DNA from: Streptosporangiaceae bacterium | GTDB taxonomy: Bacteria; Actinomycetota; Actinomycetes; Streptosporangiales; Streptosporangiaceae | Assembly (NCBI GenBank): GCA_025964695.1 | Contig: JAOPYK010000089.1 | Location: 1 to 58,029, forward strand | Direction of reading: 5' to 3' | DNA length: 58,029 bases | Shown: positions 1-8,080 of the stretch, piece by piece | Numbering within the stretch: position 1 is the first letter of the stretch | How the letters are laid out: the number at the start of each line of letters is the position of its first letter | Program-made: the position numbers and the translations under genes | Notes under the pieces: generated by a model | The model's database searches: none | What the model saw: the letters and a program-made list of their open reading frames with translations, nothing else | Told to the model about the DNA's origin: nothing

Positions 1-127
1 GCATGGATCGAGAGTTTGGAGAAGGTTGGTGCCCCTCGTGCACAACCGGCCGGATTCCGTTGAACCGGTGGGGTGGAGTGGGCCGTACCCCTGGATGCCC
101 GTGCTCCCGGGCTTGGTGATGCGGTCA

Positions 128-160
128 GGGCGCCTGCGGGAAAACCTCCCGCAGGCGCCC
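128..160. terminator. Strong hairpin upstream of the sigma gene
   Basis: A perfect 13-bp inverted repeat (arms 128-140 and 148-160, GGGCGCCTGCGGG and its complement) with a 7-nt loop AAAACCT. There is no T-run after it, as is common for high-GC actinobacterial terminators. It probably ends transcription of a gene lying left of the window. Apart from this hairpin and the promoter candidate at 330, I see no gene in bases 1-388. Confidence 0.55.
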
Positions 161-329
161 ACGCCACCATCGGCCTCGCGGTCCGTCGCCAGGATCGCCC
201 GGCATCTCCAGGATGCCCGCCACGTCGACTAGGGGAAATGATGACCCCGCGGCTCGGGGCAGAATCCCGATGGCCCCGGCGCTGACGGCCGAGCCGTCCG
301 GCCGTCCGCGACATTCCTCGTGAGCCCAG

Positions 330-357
330 GCAACCTCGCGGGTGGCCGGCGCGTATG
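330..357 (+). promoter_or_regulatory. Possible ECF-type promoter of the sigma gene
   Basis: GCAACC at 330-335 followed after 16 nt by CGTATG at 352-357. This resembles promoters read by SigE-like ECF factors (GCAACC and CGTC-type boxes), which would fit autoregulation. The -10 match is imperfect and the call is inference. Confidence 0.3.
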
Positions 358-388
358 TGTCGTCGGTGGAAAGCCGGGAGGAGCACCT

Positions 389-409
389 ATGAGGACGGCC
401 GGACGGTGA
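389..409 (+). CDS. Six-codon upstream ORF coupled to the sigma gene
   Basis: ATG at 389 encodes MRTAGR and stops with TGA at 407-409, which overlaps the GTG start of the sigma gene (GTGA). The best ribosome binding site here, GGAGGAG at 377-383, is 5 nt from this ATG but 22 nt from the sigma GTG. Sigma translation may therefore depend on termination-reinitiation at this mini-ORF. The peptide itself probably has no function. Confidence 0.35.
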   Translation: MRTAGR

Positions 410-909
410 GCGACGAGCACGCGTTCGAGGACTTCGTGGTGGCGCGCGGATCCGCGTTGCTGCGGACGGCCGTGCTGCTGTGCGCGGGATCGAGGCATGA
501 CGCCGAGGACGCCGTGCAGACCGCGCTGGAGAAGGCCTACCGGCACTGGGGGAGGGTCGAAGGCGATCCCGAGCCGTACGTACGCCGCATCCTGGTCAAT
601 GTCATCATCAGCCGGGCGCGGCGCTGGAAGGTGCTCCGCGAGGTCCACATGGCACATCCGCCCGAGCCGCTGGCGTCCTCGGCCGAAGACGGGGTCGTGC
701 TGCGCGATCTGCTGATCCGGGAACTGCATCGGCTGCCGCCCCGCCAGCGGGCGGTGCTGGTCCTGCGCTACTGGGAGGACCTGTCCGAGCTCCAGATCGC
801 CACCCTGCTCGGCTGTTCCGCCGGAACGGTCAAGTCGCAGGCCTCGAAGGCGCTGGCCCGTCTCCGCAATGCCGGTTTCGTGAGCGCGGGAGTATCGAAT
901 GAGCACTGA
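406..909 (+). CDS. SigE-family (ECF) RNA polymerase sigma factor
   Basis: A 167-residue sigma-70-family factor with region 2 ([19 protein letters not shown], then a [17 protein letters not shown] stretch) and region 4 ([19 protein letters not shown], then a helix-turn-helix around [17 protein letters not shown]). Length and the SigE-type N-terminus fit the actinobacterial SigE-like group of ECF factors. It would redirect RNA polymerase to a small regulon. The GTG at 406 is preferred because upstream residues do not match the family; it lacks a close ribosome binding site of its own. The 3' end overlaps the next gene by 11 nt, so the two are cotranslated and the partner is probably its membrane regulator. 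Confidence 0.88.
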   Translation: MSDEHAFEDFVVARGSALLRTAVLLCAGSRHDAEDAVQTALEKAYRHWGRVEGDPEPYVRRILVNVIISRARRWKVLREVHMAHPPEPLASSAEDGVVLRDLLIRELHRLPPRQRAVLVLRYWEDLSELQIATLLGCSAGTVKSQASKALARLRNAGFVSAGVSNEH

Positions 910-1564
910 GAGCCGACTGCGTCAGGCGATGAGCGACCACGTGGCCGATGTGACGGCCTCGCCGGATCTCCTGGCCGGCGTACAACGGCGCCATCGCAGC
1001 CGAGTCGTACGGAACCGGGCGCTCACCGTCGCGGGACTCGCCGCGCTGGCGGTGGGAGTCCTGCCCGTGTACGGGCTCGTCACGGCGGACGGCGACGGTC
1101 ACGTCTCCGCGAGCCGCGGCGGCTCCGTCTCGCAGCGGCCCAAAGCGAGCCCGCTTCAGCAGCCTCCGGCCGGCGTCACCTCGTGTGCCCTGAACGTGCC
1201 CATCCGGGTGATCCCGCCGTGGGCGCGGAGCGGGTTCAGCGCGGCCGAGCCGCGCATGGCGTACGTCCTCGGGGCCCGTGGTGACATCGTGGCCATCCTG
1301 TTCGGCAGTCCGCTGGCGGCGCCGCCACGCCAGAACCTGAGCAACAAGATCCTTTGGGTCTCGCGTGTACCGCTGGTGGCCGGAGACTCGCTGGTCATCG
1401 ACGCCAGTCTGGAAGGTACGGCGACCAGGGTGACCCGCACGGTGCGCGGCGGACCCGGTCCTTCCGGCGTCGACCTGCCCGAGGCCGGATGCTGGCATCT
1501 CACCCTGAAGTGGTCGGGGCACACCGACACGATGGATCTCCGGTACTCCCATCAGCCCGGGTGA
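899..1564 (+). CDS. Membrane partner of the sigma factor (putative anti-sigma)
   Basis: A 221-residue protein with a cytosolic N-terminus of about 45 residues, one membrane segment (roughly 47-64, ALTVAGLAALAVGVLPVYGLV) and an extracellular domain. It overlaps the sigma gene by 11 nt. This arrangement is typical for SigE-family factors followed by a one-pass membrane protein. No zinc-binding HxxxCxxC motif is visible, so it is not a canonical ZAS anti-sigma factor. The regulatory role is inferred from the overlap and topology only. Confidence 0.65.
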   Translation: MSTESRLRQAMSDHVADVTASPDLLAGVQRRHRSRVVRNRALTVAGLAALAVGVLPVYGLVTADGDGHVSASRGGSVSQRPKASPLQQPPAGVTSCALNVPIRVIPPWARSGFSAAEPRMAYVLGARGDIVAILFGSPLAAPPRQNLSNKILWVSRVPLVAGDSLVIDASLEGTATRVTRTVRGGPGPSGVDLPEAGCWHLTLKWSGHTDTMDLRYSHQPG

Positions 1565-1649
1565 ACCGCGACGGAGCCCGCTCGCGTACTGCTGATCGTC
1601 CCCCTGTTTGAGTCGCTAGACGAGGAGAGGAGGGGCGAGCGGGCCGAGG

Positions 1650-1690
1650 CGTCTGTGGTCCCGGCGTTAACAGGGAAAGGGCCACAGACG
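1650..1690. terminator. Bidirectional terminator between convergent genes
   Basis: Inverted repeat with arms CGTCTGTGG (1650-1658) and CCACAGACG (1682-1690), extendable by CCC/GGG past one bulged T. It lies between the convergent sigma-partner gene and kynU. The rest of 1565-1828 shows nothing I can assign. Confidence 0.55.
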
Positions 1691-1828
1691 TCCCGGCGAA
1701 CCGTCACCGGCGGCACGGCGGCCGGGCCGGTCTCGCCCCGCCCCGGTGGGGCCGTCAGCCGATGAGCGACCGGTGCGGGCTCAGCACGCAGAACTCAGCG
1801 CCCAGGCCGGCGCCCGGAAGCGGAACGC

Positions 1829-3058
1829 TCACGTGACGGCGCCGCGGGCGGCGAAGCGCTCGTCGCGCCAGGACCCGGAGTTCAGGACGTCCGCCAGTGC
1901 CCCGGCGGCGTCCCAGACGTCGCAGTAGGTCAGATACAGCGGGGCGAACCCGAACCGCATGATGTCGGGAGTCCGGAAGTCACCGATGATCCCGCGGTCG
2001 ATGAGGGCCTGCACCACGGCGTAGCCGTACGGGTGGCGGAACGAGACCTGGCTGCCACGGCGCCCGGGCTCGCGGGGGGTCACCAGCTCTAGCCCCATGC
2101 CCTCGGTCAGCCGGATGAACAGCTCGGTGAGCGCCAGGCTCTTGACCCGCAGCGCCCGCAGGTCCACGCCCGCCCAGACCTCCAGGCTCGCCTGAAGCGC
2201 GGCAAAACTCAGCAGCGGCGGAGTACCGACGAGGAACCGTCCCATGCCGGGCGCGGGCGCGTACTCGCCGTCGAAGCCGAAGGGGTCCGCGTGCCCGAAC
2301 CATCCGGTCAGCGGCTGAGAGACCGAGCCCTGGTGGCGCTCAGCGGCGTACACGAAGGCGGGCGAGCCGGGACCACCGTTGAGGTACTTGTAAGTGCAGC
2401 CCACGGCGAAGTCCGCGCCGCAGTCACCGAGCTCGACCGGGAGCGCGCCGGCGGTGTGGCACAGATCCCAGATCACGAGGGCCCCGTGCCGGTGGACCAG
2501 CTCGGTCACCGCGGCCATGTCGTACAGCCGTCCGGTGCGGTAGTCGGCATGGGACAGCAGCACCACCGCGACCCGGCCGTCGAGTGCGCCTTCGAGGGCG
2601 CCGTCCGGGCCCGGGTCGACCAGGCGGCGTTCGCAGCCGTCGAACAGGCCGCCGATCCCTTCGGTGACGTACAGGTCGGTCGGGAAGGAGCCGGGGTCGG
2701 AGACGATGATCCGTCGCCCCGGGCGCAACCGCAGCGTGGCGGCCAGCACCTTGAAAAGGTTGACCGACGTGGAGTCGCAGACCACGACCTCGCCGGGACC
2801 CGCGCCGACCAGCGGGGCCAGCCGGTCGCCCAGGCCCCGGGGCAGGTCGTACCATCCGGCGTCGTTCCAGCTCCGGATGAGGCCCTTTCCCCATTCGTTC
2901 TCGACCATCTCCCGGACCCGGGCGGAGGTACGGCGGGGGAGTGCGCCCAGGGAGTTCCCGTCCAGGTAGATCACCCCCTCCGGGAGGGTGAACTCCGCGC
3001 GGAAGGCCGCGAGCGGGTCCGCGGCGTCACAGGCTGCGCAGTCGGTGCGGGTGATCAC
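1829..3058 (-). CDS. kynU: Kynureninase
   Basis: A 409-residue PLP-dependent enzyme converting L-kynurenine to anthranilate and alanine. Family signatures seen are YLDGNSLG (31-38), CDSTSVNLFK (94-103) and the PLP-binding CTYKYLNGGPG with the Schiff-base lysine at residue 224. Length matches the family (about 410-420). The GTG at 3058 is 4 nt after the kynA stop, so the two genes are translationally linked, and longer in-frame readings would run into kynA. With kynA and the formamidase-like gene across the divergent promoter, it completes tryptophan to anthranilate. Confidence 0.95.
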   Translation of the reverse strand: MITRTDCAACDAADPLAAFRAEFTLPEGVIYLDGNSLGALPRRTSARVREMVENEWGKGLIRSWNDAGWYDLPRGLGDRLAPLVGAGPGEVVVCDSTSVNLFKVLAATLRLRPGRRIIVSDPGSFPTDLYVTEGIGGLFDGCERRLVDPGPDGALEGALDGRVAVVLLSHADYRTGRLYDMAAVTELVHRHGALVIWDLCHTAGALPVELGDCGADFAVGCTYKYLNGGPGSPAFVYAAERHQGSVSQPLTGWFGHADPFGFDGEYAPAPGMGRFLVGTPPLLSFAALQASLEVWAGVDLRALRVKSLALTELFIRLTEGMGLELVTPREPGRRGSQVSFRHPYGYAVVQALIDRGIIGDFRTPDIMRFGFAPLYLTYCDVWDAAGALADVLNSGSWRDERFAARGAVT

Positions 3059-3062
3059 GTGC

Positions 3063-3887
3063 CTAGATCTCGTTCCGTACGGTCCACAGTTCGGGGAAGA
3101 CGTCTTGTTCGACGGCCTTGCGCAGCCACGACAGGCCGCTGGAGCCGGCGGTGCCGGGTTTGGCGCCCATCGCGCGCTTGACGGCGGACTGGTGCCGCTG
3201 GCGCCATCGGGTGACGCGTTCGGCGACGTCGAGCAGGAGTTCGGCGAGCCGCGCCAGGTCGCGGTGGGCCTCACCGGTATAGACGATCCGCCACGCCTTC
3301 TCCACCTCGGCGTGGGCCTCGTACGGCGCCGTCCGGTCGCCGTCGAGGTGGGACAGGGGGATCGGCAGGCCGCGCCGGTCCAGCAGTGCGAGTACGTCGT
3401 CGTAGAGGCTGGGCCCGTGCAGCGCGCCGGCGAGATCCGCGTGCACCTCGGGATCGGCCTCGTGCAGGCGCAGCATCGCCGGCGACTTGTTGCCGAGCAG
3501 GAACTCCAGATGCCGGTAGGCGTAGGACTGGAATCCCGAGGCCTCGCCCAGATGGCCGCGGAAGACGTTGAACTCGCCCGGGGTGAGGGTCGCCAGCAGG
3601 TCCCATGAGCCGACGAGGACGTCCTGGACGCCCAGGCCACGGCGCAGCGCCTCCATCGCCCCGGGCACGTCGTCCTCGCGGAGGGCGCGCTGTGCCTGCA
3701 CCCACTCGTGCCGCAGCAGCCCGAAGAGCAGCTCCATGACCTGGGTCGTCACGATGAAGGACGTCTCCGCGCTCGCGCCGGTCCGCGGCCGCTGGAGGGA
3801 GTGGAGCGTGGCGATCTCCGCGTACGTCGAGTACGGGGTGGCGGCCGGCGACGACAGCCTCGGGGCGGCCACTCTCTGGTGCATCAT
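3063..3887 (-). CDS. kynA: Tryptophan 2,3-dioxygenase
   Basis: A 274-residue heme dioxygenase opening the indole ring of tryptophan to N-formylkynurenine. Family hallmarks are TPYSTYAEIATLHSLQ near the N-terminus, the ETSFIVTTQVMELLFGLL helix, the SGFQSYAYRHLEFLLGNK segment and a C-terminal RHQSAVKRAMGAKPGTAGSS block that contains the loop over the active site. Start taken at the first of two adjacent ATGs (3887); no strong ribosome binding site is adjacent (an AGGAGG lies about 20 nt upstream). First gene of kynAU, divergent from an Lrp-type regulator. Confidence 0.95.
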   Translation of the reverse strand: MMHQRVAAPRLSSPAATPYSTYAEIATLHSLQRPRTGASAETSFIVTTQVMELLFGLLRHEWVQAQRALREDDVPGAMEALRRGLGVQDVLVGSWDLLATLTPGEFNVFRGHLGEASGFQSYAYRHLEFLLGNKSPAMLRLHEADPEVHADLAGALHGPSLYDDVLALLDRRGLPIPLSHLDGDRTAPYEAHAEVEKAWRIVYTGEAHRDLARLAELLLDVAERVTRWRQRHQSAVKRAMGAKPGTAGSSGLSWLRKAVEQDVFPELWTVRNEI

Positions 3888-4004
3888 GCGATCATTGTCT
3901 GCCCTGTCCTCCTCTACGCAGAAGAGGCATCGCATGCTGTTATGCCATAATGACTTGGTGTTTGAAAGGTATTTCGGGATACAGCGTTGTGTTCGGGAGA
4001 AGAC
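3888..4004. promoter_or_regulatory. Divergent kyn promoter region with palindrome
   Basis: The 117 nt between kynA and the Lrp-type gene are locally AT-rich. They hold a perfect palindrome TTATG-C-CATAA at 3940-3950, a plausible operator for the adjacent Lrp/AsnC-type regulator. A tryptophan or kynurenine effector would make sense but is inference. Confidence 0.4.
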
Positions 4005-4448
4005 ATGGACGCGCTCGACAGGCGCCTGCTGGCGGAACTGCAGGACGACGCGCGGTTGTCGTTCAACGAGCTGTCGCGCCGGGTCAACCTGTCCTCGCCC
4101 GCCGTGGCGGAGCGGGTGCGGCGGCTCGAGGCGGACGGTGTCATCACCGGTCACCATGCCCACGTCGATCTGGCCAGGGCCGGACGGCCGATCACCGCGC
4201 TGGTCCAGGTCCAGTGCTACGGGCCGCGCTGTGTGCTGCGCGACTTCGAGGTCGAGACCTGGCCGGAGGTCGTCCAGCTGCACCGGGTCACCGGCGACGC
4301 CTGCTGTGTGCTGATGGTGGCGGTGCCCGCCATGGCGGCCTTCGAGGCGCTCATCGACCGGCTCGCGGAGTACGGCCCGCCCTCCAGCACGATGGTGCTG
4401 TCCAGCCCGGTGCTCTGGCGGCCGGTCGTCCCGGCGGAGCCCGCATGA
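4005..4448 (+). CDS. Lrp/AsnC-family transcriptional regulator of the kyn genes
   Basis: A 147-residue regulator with an N-terminal winged helix-turn-helix (DALDRRLLAELQDDARLSFN, then LSRRVNLSSPAVAERVRRLE) and a C-terminal RAM/ligand domain (ITALVQVQC to the end). The ATG at 4005 is chosen because GGGAGAAG lies just upstream. The stop overlaps the start of the formamidase-like gene (ATGA), so these form an operon facing kynAU. Actinobacterial kyn clusters often carry such a regulator; local control of both arms is the likely role. Confidence 0.88.
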   Translation: MDALDRRLLAELQDDARLSFNELSRRVNLSSPAVAERVRRLEADGVITGHHAHVDLARAGRPITALVQVQCYGPRCVLRDFEVETWPEVVQLHRVTGDACCVLMVAVPAMAAFEALIDRLAEYGPPSSTMVLSSPVLWRPVVPAEPA

Positions 4449-5260
4449 GCCGCGAGGTGCTCAGCCGTACCGCGCCGGAGCCCGACCAGACCGTGCCGTA
4501 CGGCCCGCACCCCGACCAGGTCATCGACATCCGGTTGCCCGCGCGGCTTCCGGCCCCGCTCGTCGTGATCGTGCACGGCGGGTTCTGGCGGGCGGAGTAC
4601 GACCGGACCCACACGGGGCCCATGGCGGACGCGCTGGCATCGGTGGGCCATGTCGTCGCCGTGCCGGAGTTCCGCCGGTCCGGCTCTCCGGGCGGCGGCT
4701 GGCCGGGCACCTTCGACGACGTGGCCGCCGCGTTCGACGCACTCGGCGGGCTGGTGGAGCCGTACGGGGCGGACCCGGCACGCGTGGTGTGGGTGGGCCA
4801 TTCCGCGGGTGGGCACCTCGCGCTGTGGGCCGCGGCCAGGCACCGGCTGCCCACGGGCTCGCGCTGGCACGCGGCCGGCCGGCCGGCCGGTGTGGTCTCG
4901 CTCGCCGGCTGCGGCTCGCTGGAGCTGTGTGACGCCTGGGGTCTCGATGATGGGGCCGCGGCGGCGCTGATGGGCGGCTCCGCGGCCGATGTCCCCGAGC
5001 GGTACGCGGTCGCCGATCCGGCGGCGCTGCTGCCCCTCGGGGTCCCCGTGACGCTGGTGCACGGGACGCGGGACGACCGGGTGCCGGTGGAGATGAGCCG
5101 TGAGTACGCCGCGCGGGCCGCCCGGGCGGGTGACTCGGTGACCCTGGCCGAACTGCCGGGAGTCGAGCATTTCGGCCTCATCGACCCGCTGTCCCCGGCC
5201 TGGCCGCACGTGCTCGCCGCCGTCACGGCCGTCACCGCGGCCGCTGGTCCGCTCCGCTGA
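4445..5260 (+). CDS. Alpha/beta hydrolase, probable kynurenine formamidase
   Basis: A 271-residue alpha/beta hydrolase with the esterase HGGFWR motif (44-49), nucleophile elbow GHSAGG (Ser120), an acid in GTRDDRVP and a histidine in GVEHFG. Among hydrolases with an HGG oxyanion motif are arylformamidases, and the gene is coupled to the kyn regulator opposite tryptophan dioxygenase and kynureninase. It is thus the natural candidate for the middle step, N-formylkynurenine to kynurenine. It is not of the metal-dependent bacterial KynB family, so the symbol is left blank. Confidence 0.8.
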   Translation: MSREVLSRTAPEPDQTVPYGPHPDQVIDIRLPARLPAPLVVIVHGGFWRAEYDRTHTGPMADALASVGHVVAVPEFRRSGSPGGGWPGTFDDVAAAFDALGGLVEPYGADPARVVWVGHSAGGHLALWAAARHRLPTGSRWHAAGRPAGVVSLAGCGSLELCDAWGLDDGAAAALMGGSAADVPERYAVADPAALLPLGVPVTLVHGTRDDRVPVEMSREYAARAARAGDSVTLAELPGVEHFGLIDPLSPAWPHVLAAVTAVTAAAGPLR

Positions 5261-5430
5261 GTGCCGGCGGCCGGTGCGATGGCACCTGTACGAAATCGGC
5301 TCTTCGCTGGTTTACTTCGACCGGTTCGGCACGCGTAACGAGGAGCGCGTTTCTGTCTCTGTTCAGCGGTGGGGGTGCGGATCTACCGTTGGGGCAGATG
5401 GCTTGCACGGCGCCGGCCCGGAGGTGGGCG

Positions 5431-6021
5431 ATGTACCGGTACTTGGGGTCCGTGACCCGGCGCCTGGGGTGGGACCGGAATCCGATTCGGCGTCCGGTCG
5501 ATCGCCTCCAGACGATCCTGACAGCGGTTCTGCTCGTGCTGCTGATGCTCGCGGCCCCACTGACAGGGTGGCTGATGGCCGGCCACGCCTACAGCCACGG
5601 GCTGCGCACCGAGCACCGGGAGTGGGCCGCCTACCGGCTCGTCCCGGCCGCGGTGGTCCGCATCGGGGAGGTACAGGCCACCGGCGCCGGCCGGTTCATC
5701 GGCGAGACCGTCCGGCTGCGGTGGTCGGACGGCCGCGGCAGGATGAGGGAGGGGACAGCGGACCTGCACTACCGGGTGCGGACGGGTGCCGCGCTGCCGG
5801 CCTGGATCAACGCCGGAGGTGCGCTCTCCCATCGGCCCCGCGCACACGCGCTCACCCGGTCCGACACCGCCTGGGCCGGTGCCGTGGGCACCCTCGGCGT
5901 GGCGATTCCCGGCATTGTGGTCTATCTGGTGTTCCGGCGCCGCCTGGACCGGTGCCGATACGACCAGTGGGACAGCGATTGGGTCCGGACCGCTCCCCTC
6001 TGGACCCGCCGGACGCGCTGA
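5431..6021 (+). CDS. Rv1733c-like two-pass membrane protein
   Basis: A 196-residue protein beginning MYRYLGSVTRRLGWDRNPIRRP, a typical start of the Rv1733c-like family of actinomycetes. One membrane helix lies near 30-52 and a second near 150-172, with an extracytoplasmic region of about 95 residues between. GGAGG at 5420-5424 fixes the ATG at 5431. Function of the family is unknown. It stands alone with no obvious operon partner. Confidence 0.75.
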   Translation: MYRYLGSVTRRLGWDRNPIRRPVDRLQTILTAVLLVLLMLAAPLTGWLMAGHAYSHGLRTEHREWAAYRLVPAAVVRIGEVQATGAGRFIGETVRLRWSDGRGRMREGTADLHYRVRTGAALPAWINAGGALSHRPRAHALTRSDTAWAGAVGTLGVAIPGIVVYLVFRRRLDRCRYDQWDSDWVRTAPLWTRRTR

Positions 6022-6060
6022 CCGCCGCCCGGCGCGACCTGTCCATCGGCTCATGTGCTA

Positions 6061-6225
6061 TCGGCCGATGCCACCCGTCGCCGCGCACGACCTCGTGCTG
6101 CGCACCCAGCCGGCCAGCCGGCCGGGTCGTCCGCGGCCAGTTCCCGATCGCGGCGGTCATGATCGGACTCACCTGCGCGGGCCTGTTCGCGCTGTTCAGC
6201 GGCCGCCGCGCCTCCGGCAGTGCTC
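6061..6225 (+). other. Possible remnant of a membrane protein gene
   Basis: One frame from about 6120 reads GQFPIAAVMIGLTCAGLFAL, which looks like a final transmembrane helix, but no start or upstream coding sequence is joined to it. It may be the decayed 3' end of a membrane protein gene or chance. Confidence 0.2.
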
Positions 6226-6606
6226 CTACGACCGGGCGTCGCTCTCGGCGGCGTCCCGGAATTCGGCGGGGAGCTGCGACATGACGTGGTCGTACACCTC
6301 GTTGCCGACGACCGCGCGGAGCGTGCGCAGCACCGCCCGCACACCGCTCCGGGTCTCCTGGAGGTTCAGGCCGGTGCGTTCGCTGATCCGGCGGGTGAGC
6401 TCCCCGAGGTCGAACCGCTCCTGCTTGGGCTGCGGCCGGGCCGACGCCCGCAGTCCCTCGGGCAGGTGCGGAGCGAGATGAAGGGCCTCCGTCGCGCTCA
6501 ACCGGCGGGCGAGCGTCTCCAGCGTCGCGCGGGCGAGATCCGCCGACTCCTCGCGGGACAGCCCCGTCTCCTCGGCCACCGCTCGGATGAACTCCTTGTC
6601 ATCCAT
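6226..6606 (-). CDS. DUF2267 domain protein
   Basis: A 126-residue, mostly helical protein starting MDDKEFIRAVAEETGLSREE. Two copies of a helical unit (GLSREESADLARATLETLARRL and TGLNLQETRSGVRAVLRTLR) and an internal LPEGLRA / LPAEFRDA pair match DUF2267 proteins. Members are often found near stress genes; the molecular role is unknown. GGGAGGGG sits upstream of the start. Confidence 0.8.
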   Translation of the reverse strand: MDDKEFIRAVAEETGLSREESADLARATLETLARRLSATEALHLAPHLPEGLRASARPQPKQERFDLGELTRRISERTGLNLQETRSGVRAVLRTLRAVVGNEVYDHVMSQLPAEFRDAAESDARS

Positions 6607-6793
6607 GTCCCTCCCCTCCCATGCTGATCACCGTTCCCAGCCTCCGGGGCGCGAACCTGGAAACGGCAAGTTCTACACGGACTGACGGGATGGCGGCTCC
6701 GGTTGCGCTGGATCCGGATCACCGCTGGTCAGGTGCGGGCAGATCGGGCAGCCGCGGACCGTACCCGGTGACGGCGTCACGGCCGGGGGCGGC

Positions 6794-7411
6794 TCAGCCG
6801 GACGCCGGGATCGTCGCGGACCGATGGCGGGGCGTCGCGAGCACGCAGGCGAGCCGCAGCGGTTCCGCCCCCCGGGCGCGGACGGCATGTGCGGTGCCGC
6901 TCGGCAGGCAGAGGGCACCGGACTCCGCCAGCGGCAGCGTCTCACCACTGGTCACGCACTCGCCGTTCCCGCTGAGCACCAGCAGCAACTGGTCCAGCGG
7001 GTAGGTCTCCTCGTCGGGCTCCTCGCCCGGGGGCACCGTCACGACGATCAGCTGGCCCTCCGGACTGGCGAGCAGCGTCTTCTCGGGCAGATCCCTGGAC
7101 GGCCAGTCCAGTTCGTCCGCCGCGGGGGCGGGCGGCCTGGTCGCGTGCCGTCCTGTGGCCGGGATCGCCAGCACGGCCCCACACAGTGCGTACGCGACCG
7201 CGTCGCCCATCCGTTCCGCTTCGGCCGGGTTTCGTCCGGTCCTGGCCGCCGCCTGCTCCGCCATCCTGACCCCGGCCTCGGCCAGCGCGCGCATCGCGGT
7301 GGCCGGCGTCATCGGTTCCGTCGTCTCGTCGAGGTGAGTTCCGCCGCCCCGGCTGAAGGACTCCAGCGCGTGGGCGACCTCGGTCCAGGCCGTCGCAGTC
7401 TCGCTCGTCAT
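6794..7411 (-). CDS. Cupin-domain protein
   Basis: A protein of about 205 residues. The N-terminal 80 residues are helical. The C-terminal half is a small beta-barrel cupin with LDQLLLVLSGNGECVTSG, ESGALCLPSGTAHAVRARG and PLRLACVLATP, the order seen in RmlC-like cupins that sense or bind small molecules. Only one clear metal-type histidine is seen in the second motif. Start is ambiguous between ATG at 7411 and GTG at 7420; neither has a strong ribosome binding site. Function unknown. Confidence 0.65.
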   Translation of the reverse strand: MTSETATAWTEVAHALESFSRGGGTHLDETTEPMTPATAMRALAEAGVRMAEQAAARTGRNPAEAERMGDAVAYALCGAVLAIPATGRHATRPPAPAADELDWPSRDLPEKTLLASPEGQLIVVTVPPGEEPDEETYPLDQLLLVLSGNGECVTSGETLPLAESGALCLPSGTAHAVRARGAEPLRLACVLATPRHRSATIPASG

Positions 7412-7486
7412 GGTACCCACGGTGCCTTGCCCGGTATCCCGGCGGGCAGTGGCCGGTGTCCCGTTCCGCCCGGGTGGCCACCGCCG

Positions 7487-8005
7487 TCAAAGCGCCAGCG
7501 GGAGCACCTCCGCGCCGGGCAGACCGGCCAGCGCCCGGCCCGGCAGCCACAGCTTGGAGCGCCGGACGCCGGAGCCGATGACGACGTAGGGCTCGCGGGC
7601 GACCTCTTCGTCCACGAGGATCGGCCACTCTCCGGGCAGGCCCAGCGGGGTGATGCCGCCGTATTCCATCGCGGTCAGCGCGGTCGCCTGGTCCATCGGG
7701 GCGAACGAGGTCTTGCGGGCGTCGAGACGCCGTCGTACGACGCCGTTGACGTCGGCCCGCCGGGTGGCGAGCACCATGCACGCGGCATAGCGGATCTCAC
7801 CGCCGCGTCGGCCCGCGACGATCACGCAGTTGGCGCTGGCCTGCAGCGGAACGTCATAGCGTTCGCAGAACGCCGCGGTGTCCGCCAGTTCGGGATCGAT
7901 CTCCGCGACCTGCGCGTCGCTGCGTTCCCGTACGGCGCGTGCCACCGGCTCGGCGAGCAGGTCCGGCCTTCCGCCCGCCGGAACCCACACGAGGTTGCCG
8001 ACCAT
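7487..8005 (-). CDS. YbaK/EbsC-family aminoacyl-tRNA deacylase-like protein
   Basis: A 172-residue single-domain protein of the YbaK/ProX/INS family, which hydrolyses mischarged tRNAs. Visible marks are ASANCVIVAGRRGG, a conserved lysine in DARKTSFAPMDQA and GGITPLGLPGEWPILVD, typical of the group. GAGAGGAG at 8 nt upstream fixes the ATG at 8005. It is a free-standing editing-type domain with unknown amino-acid specificity. Confidence 0.82.
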   Translation of the reverse strand: MVGNLVWVPAGGRPDLLAEPVARAVRERSDAQVAEIDPELADTAAFCERYDVPLQASANCVIVAGRRGGEIRYAACMVLATRRADVNGVVRRRLDARKTSFAPMDQATALTAMEYGGITPLGLPGEWPILVDEEVAREPYVVIGSGVRRSKLWLPGRALAGLPGAEVLPLAL

Positions 8006-8080
8006 TGTGAAACTCCTCTCGGGGATCCGATGCTCCGGTCCGGAGACGGCACGGTATACCCGCCGGGGCGGTATCACCGG

